Shown here one piece after another: positions 7,739 to 16,793 of a stretch of 26,249 bases of DNA. The notes beneath the pieces were generated by a model. It was given only the letters and a program-made list of their open reading frames with translations, was not told the origin of the DNA and searched no databases. The position numbers were made by a program, and so were the translations under genes. How positions within the stretch are numbered: position 1 is the stretch's first letter; each line of letters opens with the position of its first letter. The DNA comes from CAYNFR01 sp964396595 (lineage in GTDB: Bacteria > Bacteroidota > Bacteroidia > Chitinophagales > Saprospiraceae): NCBI GenBank assembly GCA_964396595.1, contig CAYNFR010000037.1:1-26249 (forward strand), in the 5' to 3' direction.

Positions 7739-9187
7739 CTACAAGATATGGTCCCTCACAAATTTATCCGAATAGTCCTTAATCATCTCTCGCACCTCGC
7801 GAAACTGTGCCATCACTTCCTCTTCCGTACCCTTAGCTCCAGCCGGATCAGGAAAGTTATGATGAAATTTTTGAGCCTTGGTGGGGAAATATGGGCATCT
7901 CTCCTTAGCATTGTCACAGACCGTTATTACATAGTCAAAATCGAGGGAAACGTACTCGTCCATGTTATTGGAAGTGTGATGAGATATGTCTATCCCATCT
8001 TCTTTCATCGTAGCAATAGCTTTCGGATTTACGCCATGAGTCTCAACACCTGCGCTGTAAACCTCAATATTATCTTTACCAAAATGATTTAGATAGCCAT
8101 GGGCAATCTGACTGCGACAGCTGTTGCCTGTACAGAGGACTAATACTTTCTTTCTATTTTTCATTTTATTAGGAATTGTATAAAACCATTTGTTAGCAAG
8201 TGCAACAAGGGATAACATCACGGGCACCTCTATTAGAACACCCACCACAGTAGCCAACGAAGCACCTGAATTTAGCCCAAAAAGAGATATTGCGACAGCT
8301 ACCGCCAATTCAAAAAAATTGCTCGCGCCAATCATTGCTGCAGGAGCGCATATATTGTGCGCAAGCTTCATATATTTTCCTAAGTACCATGTGACGAAAA
8401 AGATAAAATATGTCTGAATCGTGAGCGGTACAGCAATCAACAAGATATCAAAGGGTTTCTCTATGATACGATGCCCCTGAAATGAAAACAATAATACCAG
8501 TGTTGTTAATAGGGCAATAATGGATACGGGTTTCAAAGTCGGTAGGAAGGATTGAGTAAACCACTCTTTCCCTTTGGTGCGCATAAGCCATTTATGACTC
8601 AGATAACCCCCAGCCAAAGGTATGGCTACGAAGATGATCACCGAAGTGAACAATACGTTGTAAGGGATATCAATATTGGTGACACCTAAGAGAAAACGCA
8701 CTATCGGTATAAAGGCTACCAGAAGTATCAAATCATTCACGGAGACTTGGACCAAAGTATAATTCGCATCTCCCTTCGTCAAGTATGACCATACGAAGAC
8801 CATCGCCGTACATGGCGCAGCTCCCAGCAGTATGGCACCAGCGATGTATTGCTCTGCCATTTCCGGCTCGAGATATGCCGCGAAAATTTTACTAAAAAAT
8901 ACCCATGCGAAAAAAGCCATCGTAAATGGCTTAACCAGCCAATTCATCACCACAGTCAATCCTAAGCCTCTCCAGTTGTTTGCAACATTTCTTAACGAAG
9001 AAAAATCTATCTGTACCATCATAGGATAGATCATTAGCCAGACCAATATGGCGACGGGTATATTAATCGTGGCTATCTCCCACTCACTTATCACATTAAT
9101 ACTATCTCCTGCGACATTCCCTAGGATTATGCCTGCTACTATACAGGCTAAAACCCATATTGTAAGATACTTTTCAAATTTTCCCAT
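7739..9187 (-). CDS. ACR3 arsenite efflux pump fused to arsenate reductase ArsC
   Basis: A 482-residue two-domain protein. Residues 1-340 are an ACR3/BASS-type arsenite permease of about ten membrane helices, with GAAPCTAMVFVWSYLTKGD (conserved Cys) and ASNFFELAVAVAIS. Residues 342-482 are a low-molecular-weight-phosphatase-type arsenate reductase. They contain the P-loop CTGNSCR (Cys352-Arg358), then TVCDNAKERCP with Cys424 and Cys431, and FPDPAG. The cysteine spacing equals that of the thioredoxin-coupled enzyme of staphylococcal plasmid pI258 (Cys10, 15, 82, 89). Arsenate would be reduced in the cytoplasm and arsenite exported by the same polypeptide. An in-frame ATG at 8164 begins exactly at the ArsC domain. 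No ArsR or other ars gene is nearby. ACR3-ArsC fusions are known in mycobacteria. Confidence 0.94.
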   Translation of the reverse strand: MGKFEKYLTIWVLACIVAGIILGNVAGDSINVISEWEIATINIPVAILVWLMIYPMMVQIDFSSLRNVANNWRGLGLTVVMNWLVKPFTMAFFAWVFFSKIFAAYLEPEMAEQYIAGAILLGAAPCTAMVFVWSYLTKGDANYTLVQVSVNDLILLVAFIPIVRFLLGVTNIDIPYNVLFTSVIIFVAIPLAGGYLSHKWLMRTKGKEWFTQSFLPTLKPVSIIALLTTLVLLFSFQGHRIIEKPFDILLIAVPLTIQTYFIFFVTWYLGKYMKLAHNICAPAAMIGASNFFELAVAVAISLFGLNSGASLATVVGVLIEVPVMLSLVALANKWFYTIPNKMKNRKKVLVLCTGNSCRSQIAHGYLNHFGKDNIEVYSAGVETHGVNPKAIATMKEDGIDISHHTSNNMDEYVSLDFDYVITVCDNAKERCPYFPTKAQKFHHNFPDPAGAKGTEEEVMAQFREVREMIKDYSDKFVRDHIL

Positions 9188-9662
9188 AAGATATATAATA
9201 GATTTAAATATACGTAAAGCGTTAAAAAATAATAATTTATGACTGCGATCTTATGAGTAATCCTTAACGAATCCAAAAAGACACAATTTCAGCTTATTTA
9301 ATAAAATAGTCACCTTCTTACAAAGAATTCTTAATTTCTTAACACTGAGCCTACATGACGTGATTACGCACAATTCTCGCAAGTATCAAAATCGCTTTAC
9401 AGATCATCTTTATTTCGATCGTCAACAGGTGAACTACCTAATGAAATAAAAGAAATGTCATTCACCACATCCTGTAGAAGGGGAAGACCGACCGCAGTAA
9501 TAACAGCACGGCAGTCTTGATGATTAAAGATGGCTAAAGGCTAATTCTGCACCATATTGAAGATATACAGTTAATGTTTAATTAAACCTTATCAATTTGG
9601 CAAGGTCTAAACGTATAAACATTTCCTTTACCACACTATTTACGATAAAAATTTAATTAGCA
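9188..9662. other. 475-bp divergent intergenic region without a clear gene
   Basis: This lies between the leftward ACR3-ArsC gene and the rightward GLPGLI gene. It is AT-rich at both edges with a more GC-balanced core (about 9420-9530). On the minus strand, 9540-9397 is open for about 47 codons ending in TAA, with protein-like composition but no start codon and an in-frame stop just upstream. It may be a gene remnant or chance. No ArsR-type operator, hairpin terminator or exact TAnnTTTG was found. Confidence 0.5.
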
Positions 9663-10418
9663 ATGAAGCATCTATTCTCCTTGTTCTTATCATTCCACTT
9701 AACCGTATCATTTATCTCAGCGCAAAAGAGCGGGTCTATTGTGTATCGAGAAACAATTAAGATAGACGTACCAGCCAATGTCCCACCGCAATTTAGGGAT
9801 CAAATTCCTCCTGAAATAAAAGCAAATAAGATCTTGGTTTTCAGTGGTTCTGAATCCATTTACAAGTTAGGCGAACAAGATGCTTCTGATGAAGATGTCA
9901 ATATGGATGGTCCCGGAGGGGCAATGCGTATGCGATTCAGAAATCGAGCTATGTCGGCAGATGATCAAACCTATAAGAATCTTGATGAAGGCTTCTTCGC
10001 CGATTCGAAGGATTTTATGGGTAAACAATTTTTGATAGAAGATCAGCTTATGAAATATAACTGGAAAGTAACAGGTGATAAAAAACAAATACTGAGCTAC
10101 ATGGTCATGGAAGCAACCACCATGATCAACGACACAACACTGGTATCTGCTTGGTTTTCGCCCCAGATACCGGTGAGCAATGGCCCGGATGTATTCGGTG
10201 GATTGCCGGGTATTATCCTAGAAGTAGCGTATGCAGATGGAAAGAGAATTATGACTGCATCAGAAGTGAAATTGAATGATGACATGAACGATCAGATCAG
10301 TCGGCCAAAAAAAGGCAAAAAAGTTTCGCGGGAAGATTTCGACAAAATTCGTCGCGAAAAAATGAAGGAAATGCGGGAGCAAGGTGGTGGCGGATTCAGA
10401 TTTATTCAATCAAATTAG
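9663..10418 (+). CDS. GLPGLI family protein
   Basis: A 251-residue exported protein with a signal peptide (residues 1-20, ending SFISAQ). The family-defining motif appears as FGGLPGII (178-185), preceded by TTLVSAWFSPQIPVSNGP (158-175). The order of motifs matches GLPGLI proteins, which have no established biochemical role and are often encoded next to outer-membrane beta-barrel or TonB-dependent receptor genes, as here (34 bases to the next start). Unusual parts are a Met/Arg/Gly stretch around 82-98 (GGAMRMRFRNRAM) and a highly charged C-terminal helix (216-240) ending in GGGGFRF. It probably works in the periplasm with the barrel protein downstream. Family assignment is confident; the role is inferred from context only. 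Confidence 0.88.
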   Translation: MKHLFSLFLSFHLTVSFISAQKSGSIVYRETIKIDVPANVPPQFRDQIPPEIKANKILVFSGSESIYKLGEQDASDEDVNMDGPGGAMRMRFRNRAMSADDQTYKNLDEGFFADSKDFMGKQFLIEDQLMKYNWKVTGDKKQILSYMVMEATTMINDTTLVSAWFSPQIPVSNGPDVFGGLPGIILEVAYADGKRIMTASEVKLNDDMNDQISRPKKGKKVSREDFDKIRREKMKEMREQGGGGFRFIQSN

Positions 10419-10452
10419 GATTGTTTTTTGTCTATTTAGCATAATCTTTGAC

Positions 10453-13257
10453 ATGAAAAAACTTTTTCTTCACCTGATACTCGTGTTCATCAGTTGGCAT
10501 GTTCACGCACAAAAATTCACTCTCAAGGGCACTGTATCTGACAGCAGCGGCACTTCATTCGAAATGGCCACTGTGATTCTTTTAAATGCTGCAGATAGCG
10601 TAATGGCAGGTTTTTCTGTTACCAATGCCAAAGGGCTTTTTCTAATCGATGACATTAGATCCGGCGATTATTTAATCAATATCAGTTATCTAGGATACGA
10701 GGAATATTCCCAGGCTATTTCTCTCACAGCGAATACTGACCTTGGTTCAGTAATGCTGAAGGTCATCTCCCAAGAGCTTCTGGAAGTCACCGTAAGTGAT
10801 AGTTACATTCCTGTGCGTATCAAGAAAGATACCATTGTCTATAATGCGGATGCTTTTGCCACACAACCACAAGATAATGTCGAACAGCTTCTCAAAAGAT
10901 TGCCGGGAATGGAAGTTGAAAGCGACGGAAGTGTTAAAGCACAAGGTGAGACAGTGCAAAAGATCTTGGTAGATGGGAAAGAGTTTTTTGGTAAAGATCC
11001 TCAAATAGCGACTAAAAACCTGCCCGCAGATGCCATTTCGAGAATAGAAGTATTTGACGAAAGATCTGATATGACACAGTTTACCGGCATTGATGACGGA
11101 CAACGCGAGAAAACAATAAACCTTATTCTCAAAGACGGCAAAAAAGCTGGATACTTTGGTAATGCCACAGGGGGATATGGAACAGAAAACCGGTTTAAGA
11201 CTAATCTTAACATCAACCGATTTACCAAAAAGACACAGATCAGCGCCATCGGCATGTATAACAATGTTAATGAACAAGGTTTTTCCTTTGGAGACTATGT
11301 GAGTTTTATGGGTGGAATGGGTAACGTCATGGGAGGCGGCGGAGGTGGCGGTGGCAGAATGAATGCCAACCTTCCGATAGGCACTGGACTAGGTGACGGT
11401 ATCGTCCAGACCGGCGCCGGTGGCCTCAATGTAAACGTAGATATCAGTGAGAAAATCAAACTGAACAACAGTTTTTTTACAAACAACATTAACAATATCC
11501 TTGACCAGGAAAGCTTCAGGCAGAGCCTATTGGTAAATGGTGGTTTTACTACAGAACAAAAATCACTGCTCGAAAATATCAATAGCAACCATAATTTCAA
11601 CTCTACCCTACGCGCTCAGATTGACTCTACCCAAAATCTAATCGTAAGACTTAGCGCAGGATTAAATGTTGGAAGTTCTATCCGAACTGCCAACTCTGCC
11701 AATTATGATGAAAGTGGCGGAACACAGAGCCTAGGTCTTCAACAAAACACATCTGAGTCTGATCGATTATCTTTCAATATCAATACCACTTATATGAAGA
11801 AACTCGGCAAGCAGGGCAGATTTTTTAGCACAAATCTTGTGTTCGGCCTAATGGGTCAGACCCAATTAGGTAATGTTGATAATAAAAATCAATTCAACAG
11901 ACCATTGGGAGTAGAAAATATTAATATACTTCAGAATCAAAATCAGACGAATAATCAGAACAATTATAATATCAAACTTTCATACACCGAGCCACTCGGC
12001 AAAAGACGCTATCTGGAATTCAATGTAAATCGATCAAACTTTAGCAATGACTTCGAAAAATTGTTCTTCGACCTATTCCCTGCATTATCCCCTACAGAAA
12101 GATTGAATACCGACTTAAGCAATGCATACAATCGTGATTTTACCCAGACATCCGCAGGATTTAACTATAAGATTAATAAAAATACGGCAAGCTTGACTGT
12201 GGGTTCGGCTTTACAACATTCTACCCTCAATGGCATCATTAATGCCTTTAATCCACTTATAGAAACACCACCAATCAAGAGAAGTGTCGTTAATATATTG
12301 CCCAATCTCGCCTACACCAAGGACATCAGCAGATCAAAATCACTGCGTATAAACTATAACACAAGTATTAACGAGCCCAGCCTAGAACAACTTCAGCCCA
12401 TCGTGGACAACTCAGATCCGCTCAATATTTATATAGGAAATCCTGAGCTTAGAACTGCCTATAGACACCGACTGAATCTCAATTACAATAGCTTCAGCCA
12501 ATTTACAAACACAGGATTCTTTATGGGTTTCAATGCTAATTTTACCCACAATCCCATTGTCAATGCACGCACAATAGACGAGTTTTTTGTTCAAACGACC
12601 ACACCGATCAATACACCCTATTCCATATCAAGTAATATGTTTATGAATTTTAATACACCATTGAAGTTCATAAAACATCGGGTTTCTATGAACAATAGTG
12701 TCGGTCACAATAATAATTTCCTATTCATCAATGGTGTTGAGAATGTGGTTAATAGGTATTCTAACACGATAGGCGTAAGGCTTGACAACTCCAAGAAACA
12801 ACTAGTAGACATAGCCTATGGGGTGAACTGGTCATGGAACAAGACAGCCTACAATCTTAATAGCGACCTCAATGCCCAATTTTCCAACTACAGTTACTTT
12901 TCTGAATTAAACTTAAACTTACCAAATAACTGGAATCTAGGCACGGACATCAGAAGCAACATATATTCTCAAGAAGATTTTGGCGACCGAGTCACCATTA
13001 CAAGATGGCAAGCGAATGTTTCCAAAATCCTCCTTCCTTCCAAGAAACTTCGTGTGGCATTATCTGCCTTCGATCTACTGAATCAAAACAGAAATATTAA
13101 TCGAAATGCTAACATCAACTTTGTCGAAGATACGCGCATCGTGTCAATAGGTAGATATTTTATGATGTCAGTCGGATATTCGTTCAGCGGATTTGGAAAT
13201 ACTAGTTCAAGCCCCTTCGGTGGAGGACGTGGAGGAATGCGAATGATGGGCGGATAA
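10453..13257 (+). CDS. Outer-membrane beta-barrel protein, TonB-receptor-like
   Basis: A 934-residue protein with a signal peptide (MKKLFLHLILVFISWHVHAQ, 1-20). A carboxypeptidase-regulatory-like beta-sandwich lies at about 22-105, with KGTVSDSSG and the YLGYEEYS strand. A plug-like domain follows at about 120-235 (VEQLLKRLPGMEVESDGSV, ILVDGKEFFGKDP, ISRIEVFDERSD). A long beta-barrel of alternating aromatic and polar strands makes up the rest, as in the 'outer membrane beta-barrel family' of Bacteroidota. The reading frame is open from 10384, but 10453 gives a clean signal peptide and no overlap with the GLPGLI stop. A poly-glycine insert with Met (about 283-303) and a C-terminal GGGRGGMRMMGG are odd. 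It is probably an importer or exporter at the outer membrane working with the GLPGLI protein; the substrate is unknown. Confidence 0.88.
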   Translation: MKKLFLHLILVFISWHVHAQKFTLKGTVSDSSGTSFEMATVILLNAADSVMAGFSVTNAKGLFLIDDIRSGDYLINISYLGYEEYSQAISLTANTDLGSVMLKVISQELLEVTVSDSYIPVRIKKDTIVYNADAFATQPQDNVEQLLKRLPGMEVESDGSVKAQGETVQKILVDGKEFFGKDPQIATKNLPADAISRIEVFDERSDMTQFTGIDDGQREKTINLILKDGKKAGYFGNATGGYGTENRFKTNLNINRFTKKTQISAIGMYNNVNEQGFSFGDYVSFMGGMGNVMGGGGGGGGRMNANLPIGTGLGDGIVQTGAGGLNVNVDISEKIKLNNSFFTNNINNILDQESFRQSLLVNGGFTTEQKSLLENINSNHNFNSTLRAQIDSTQNLIVRLSAGLNVGSSIRTANSANYDESGGTQSLGLQQNTSESDRLSFNINTTYMKKLGKQGRFFSTNLVFGLMGQTQLGNVDNKNQFNRPLGVENINILQNQNQTNNQNNYNIKLSYTEPLGKRRYLEFNVNRSNFSNDFEKLFFDLFPALSPTERLNTDLSNAYNRDFTQTSAGFNYKINKNTASLTVGSALQHSTLNGIINAFNPLIETPPIKRSVVNILPNLAYTKDISRSKSLRINYNTSINEPSLEQLQPIVDNSDPLNIYIGNPELRTAYRHRLNLNYNSFSQFTNTGFFMGFNANFTHNPIVNARTIDEFFVQTTTPINTPYSISSNMFMNFNTPLKFIKHRVSMNNSVGHNNNFLFINGVENVVNRYSNTIGVRLDNSKKQLVDIAYGVNWSWNKTAYNLNSDLNAQFSNYSYFSELNLNLPNNWNLGTDIRSNIYSQEDFGDRVTITRWQANVSKILLPSKKLRVALSAFDLLNQNRNINRNANINFVEDTRIVSIGRYFMMSVGYSFSGFGNTSSSPFGGGRGGMRMMGG

Positions 13258-13405
13258 AGTGTCTAGCTCAAAATGTTTTGCGCTTTATTATACTTTTGGC
13301 TTAAAATGTGTTTCAGGAATGATACCATTTGATCTAGAGGCTTTGTAGCTGATAGCTTTTTATCGACAGATATATTATAAAGTCTCAGAATCAAGATGGA
13401 TTCGT

Positions 13406-13413
13406 TAGATTTG
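13406..13413 (+). promoter_or_regulatory. Putative -7 element upstream of the zincin-like protease gene
   Basis: TAGATTTG matches TAnnTTTG and ends 25 bases before the ATG at 13439. No clear -33 TTG is seen at the expected distance. The 181-base gap after the barrel gene has no good terminator. Confidence 0.4.
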
Positions 13414-13438
13414 TTACATCATCGATAAGCTCATAATT

Positions 13439-15919
13439 ATGCTGACTGCTATTCGTACCTTTACTATTGTCTTTTTCTTAGTCTGGAGTGGAAATGTGCT
13501 AAGCGCACAATTTGACAAACCAATAAGGTCAAAATACACACCTCCAATGATCTTCTGTCCGGGCTCTAATGAGGTGAGACATCATCATTCGCCAGCGACT
13601 AAAATTTCTCGTAACAAGAAATCAGAAACACAGATAAGGGTTACATTTAATGGCGGAATTCCACAGGTTGCACGCAGGGCATTCGAAGATGGTGTTGTTG
13701 GGATTATCCAAGAATGGTTTGATACACCGATACCCATTAATATTCAACTCAATTGGGAGCAACTTAGTGAAGGCCCGCTCGCAGGAGCACTACCAGGAGC
13801 TAACTATTCCAGCTTCCCTAATGCCCCATTTCCGCAACATGTTTATCCTGTAGCCCTTGCTGAAAAAATAAGCAGATTTAATCTCAATTCGTTAGATGAT
13901 CCGGATGTGGTTATCACTGTCAACTCGACGATTGATTGGTATTACGATTTTAATAACCCAAGTGGCATCGGGTCAAAATTTGACTTTGTATCTATCCTTC
14001 TTCATGAAGTAATGCATGGACTGGGTTTTACGGCAGCGGTAGGATTAAATGAAGAAACCCCACCTGTAGGTTTTATCGGGGTATGGAATAATAATGCGAT
14101 ATCCATTTTCACTGATTTTATCTTTAACTCGAGTGGTAATAAGCTTACAAGCTTTCCGGATGGTACGACTACCATGGCTACTGCCCTCCAAGGCAACAAC
14201 CTATTTTTTAACCTTATATCAAAAGAAGATCGAGCTAAATTATATGCGCCTTCAATATTCGATGGAGGATCTAGTATCAGCCACCTCGACGAGCAGACAT
14301 TTAACAATACCAATAGTGCCTTAATGACTCCCTTCTTCAATAGAGGAGAGGTCGAACGTAGTGCCGGCGTCGCATTGGATATCATGTACGACATGGGATG
14401 GGACATGACTTATCTGTTGCACAATCCGCTACCCGGCAATGAAGAGCTGGATCAACCAGTAAGACTGCAGATGCAGTTGATCTCTGATTCTCAAATAGAT
14501 AGCAGCAGCTTGAAAATTCATTATTCGCGCGATAATTTCGCAAGGGAGGATATAGCAGCGGACTTGCGATTCAATTCGACCACAGGCTTATATGAGTTTG
14601 ATCTGCCTGCACCAAATGCCGAAGTAACATACAGCTACTACTTTACAGTCAAAAACAGACGCAATATAAAGTTCACCAATCCGGGCTCAGCACCTAATAA
14701 CAAATTCACTTTTGTTTACGGGCTGGATAATATAAGACCAATTATCTCGCACGACAGAATTAATAAGATCAACACAGATATTTCTCAACTCGACATTTTG
14801 GCAGAGATTACTGATGTATTCACAGGAGTTCTTTCCGCTCAAGTCAACTGGACACTCGACGGCGTAGAGCAAGCACCGGTTATGATGGAGCGACAAACCG
14901 GGTTTCAGGTGACAGACACGACAGATAACTACAAGGCTATTTTGGTGTTTCCCAATGGACCATTGGCCGAAGGCACAAGTTTTCGATATCAGATAGTGGC
15001 TGTTGACAGAGCGAAAAGTGCCAATACCTCCAGACTGCCCTTCGCAGGATTCTTTAATGTGACCGTCGAAGCAGTCAAAGAAGCTGTTGTAAGCTATGTC
15101 AATGACTTTAATGCCAGCACGACAGATTTTGAAGGCAATGGGTTTCGAATCACCAGACCTGCCTTGTTTAATGACAATGCTATACACAGTGACCATCCAT
15201 ATCCGGAAGCGGGCCAAGGCAATTTTAGGAACTTGACATACGAACTACAAATTCCGATCATCATACGAGAAAAAGACCCCTTAATGGAGTTCGATGAAAT
15301 AGTACTTGTGGAACCTGGTGAGCCGGGTACGAGATTTGGGGATGATGAATTTTGGGATTATGTAATTGTCGAGGGTAAGTTGCTCGGCACTAACGAATGG
15401 CTCCCATTCATAGATGGTTACGATTCCGATGCTGTTCCTGCATGGCGCACCGCATATAACAATAGTGCGGGTGGAAGTCCGACTCTCTTTAGAAAGCGTG
15501 TCATCAACATGGTCAGCCGTGGCAATTTCAAAGTAGATGACATTGTATTTATACGCTTCAGATTATTCTCCGATCCGTTTGTCAACGGATGGGGATGGGC
15601 AATCGACAATCTCAAGATTCAAGATGTAAGTACCTCTGTAGAAGACTTTATTGTCGAAAACAGATTTAACATCTACCCCAATCCCAATAATGGTTCTGCA
15701 CTAAATATCGACATTGATCTCAAGCAGTCTAGCACAGACCTATTGATTGAGATCATTGACCTTTATGGTCGCCTCGTGAAAAAGGAAAGAATCATTGGCG
15801 CAGCCAATATTCTAAGATACAATACCGATATCAGCGAGCTGAATAATGGACTTTATCTAGTAAATGTAAAGTTTGTTACAGGCGATCAAATTTCGAAGAA
15901 ACTTATTATCCAACGTTAG
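13439..15919 (+). CDS. T9SS-exported zincin-like metalloprotease
   Basis: An 826-residue secreted protein with a signal peptide (1-24, ending LSAQ). The zinc-binding helix is LLHEVMHGLGF, with HEVMH at 189-193. The position where a metzincin would have its third histidine (199) is Ala, so the third ligand is elsewhere. A downstream SALMTPFF (about residue 295) could act as a Met-turn-like segment. The middle (about 335-545) looks like beta-sandwich modules, followed at about 550-740 by a domain with GWGWAIDNLKI typical of a CUB/jelly-roll-like secreted module. The C terminus from about 745 (IYPNPNNG ... GLYLVNV ... KKLIIQR) is a T9SS type A sorting domain, so the protein should be exported through the type IX system and anchored or released. 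The stop is one base before the next gene. Confidence 0.85.
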   Translation: MLTAIRTFTIVFFLVWSGNVLSAQFDKPIRSKYTPPMIFCPGSNEVRHHHSPATKISRNKKSETQIRVTFNGGIPQVARRAFEDGVVGIIQEWFDTPIPINIQLNWEQLSEGPLAGALPGANYSSFPNAPFPQHVYPVALAEKISRFNLNSLDDPDVVITVNSTIDWYYDFNNPSGIGSKFDFVSILLHEVMHGLGFTAAVGLNEETPPVGFIGVWNNNAISIFTDFIFNSSGNKLTSFPDGTTTMATALQGNNLFFNLISKEDRAKLYAPSIFDGGSSISHLDEQTFNNTNSALMTPFFNRGEVERSAGVALDIMYDMGWDMTYLLHNPLPGNEELDQPVRLQMQLISDSQIDSSSLKIHYSRDNFAREDIAADLRFNSTTGLYEFDLPAPNAEVTYSYYFTVKNRRNIKFTNPGSAPNNKFTFVYGLDNIRPIISHDRINKINTDISQLDILAEITDVFTGVLSAQVNWTLDGVEQAPVMMERQTGFQVTDTTDNYKAILVFPNGPLAEGTSFRYQIVAVDRAKSANTSRLPFAGFFNVTVEAVKEAVVSYVNDFNASTTDFEGNGFRITRPALFNDNAIHSDHPYPEAGQGNFRNLTYELQIPIIIREKDPLMEFDEIVLVEPGEPGTRFGDDEFWDYVIVEGKLLGTNEWLPFIDGYDSDAVPAWRTAYNNSAGGSPTLFRKRVINMVSRGNFKVDDIVFIRFRLFSDPFVNGWGWAIDNLKIQDVSTSVEDFIVENRFNIYPNPNNGSALNIDIDLKQSSTDLLIEIIDLYGRLVKKERIIGAANILRYNTDISELNNGLYLVNVKFVTGDQISKKLIIQR

Positions 15920-15920
15920 T

Positions 15921-16793
15921 ATGAGTAGCTACCTCAAGCAAATTTTAGCCCTCATCGGTATCATGATAGGAATGATGATACTGGGCAGTATGGTGGCAGG
16001 TGCTATATGGATGTCAGCGGGAATAGACTTACTGAATCTCGGAAATATACATATTGAAGATCATCATCGTCCAGCATTCAGATGGGGTTTACTGCTCAAT
16101 CATTTTTTAATGTTTACGGGCGCCGGGGTAATCTTCGTGGCTATTTTTCACAAAAATAAATGGGCAGAATTTCTCAATATTACACGTGACCCTGCAGTCA
16201 AAGATTTGCTTAAATGGGGGTTCATACTCTTGATCTGTTACCCATTTATGACGGGATTGATCCAACTGAGCGAGAGCCTTCCTCTACCTGAGTGGTTGAA
16301 ATCCGGTCAATCGCAGAGTTTTAAATTGATGTCAGAAGCGCTCAAGATGAATAGTATTGGAGACCTGGCTGTTACACTTATATTAGTAGGAATATTGGCT
16401 GGTGTCGGAGAAGAGATAATATTCAGAGGTATCTTACAGAAGATATTCGAAGCGAAGTTCGCGAATTATCACACAGCTGTATGGCTGGCGGCGATTATAT
16501 TCGGCGCTTTTCATATGCAGGCAGAGAGATTCTTGCCGTTGACACTTATCGGTGTGATATTGGGCTATAGCTATTATTTCACCGGTAATCTGATCGTGCC
16601 GATTCTACTCCACTTTTTAAATAATTCCCTTCAGGTGCTGGGAGTCTATATGCTAGATCTGGACATAGAAGAACAATTGACAAATACAGAGACAGTGCCT
16701 CTTGCCGCAATAATATTATCAGGACTGCTTACTTTTGGCCTTTTATCATATTATATTAGGCAGCATCGTCCCGATTATGAATCAAGACCTTAG
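15921..16793 (+). CDS. CPBP-family intramembrane glutamic endopeptidase (CAAX/Abi-type)
   Basis: A 290-residue polytopic membrane protein. Motif 1 is GEEIIFRG (Glu164, Glu165, Arg169), motif 2 FGAFHMQ (His198) and motif 3 LLHFLNN (His231), the three signatures of the CPBP/Abi intramembrane protease family. The start at 15921 is one base after the TAG of the upstream protease gene. An in-frame ATG at 15873 would overlap that gene by 47 bases and add a non-membrane tail. The gene overlaps cdsA by 17 bases, so the chain 13439-18254 may be one transcript. The substrate is unknown. The location beside phospholipid genes suggests an envelope role, but that is inference. Confidence 0.9.
   Translation: MSSYLKQILALIGIMIGMMILGSMVAGAIWMSAGIDLLNLGNIHIEDHHRPAFRWGLLLNHFLMFTGAGVIFVAIFHKNKWAEFLNITRDPAVKDLLKWGFILLICYPFMTGLIQLSESLPLPEWLKSGQSQSFKLMSEALKMNSIGDLAVTLILVGILAGVGEEIIFRGILQKIFEAKFANYHTAVWLAAIIFGAFHMQAERFLPLTLIGVILGYSYYFTGNLIVPILLHFLNNSLQVLGVYMLDLDIEEQLTNTETVPLAAIILSGLLTFGLLSYYIRQHRPDYESRP

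Noticed and set aside
7649..8092. Plus-strand open frame of 147 codons
   Set aside because: It lies antisense over the ArsC domain of the ACR3-ArsC gene, whose catalytic motifs are intact. The start overlaps the terminator T run, and the peptide has no recognisable features.
9397..9540. Minus-strand open stretch of about 47 codons between the arsenic gene and the GLPGLI gene
   Set aside because: It has no start codon and a stop immediately upstream in frame. It might be a remnant, but it matches nothing I know, including ArsR, so it is not listed as a gene.
10747..11277. Minus-strand open frame of 176 codons, cysteine-rich
   Set aside because: It is a shadow of the plug domain of the outer-membrane barrel gene, which has a clear signal peptide and domain order on the plus strand.
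14687..15217. Minus-strand open frame of 176 codons
   Set aside because: It is antisense to the T9SS protease and has no motif, signal peptide or leader.
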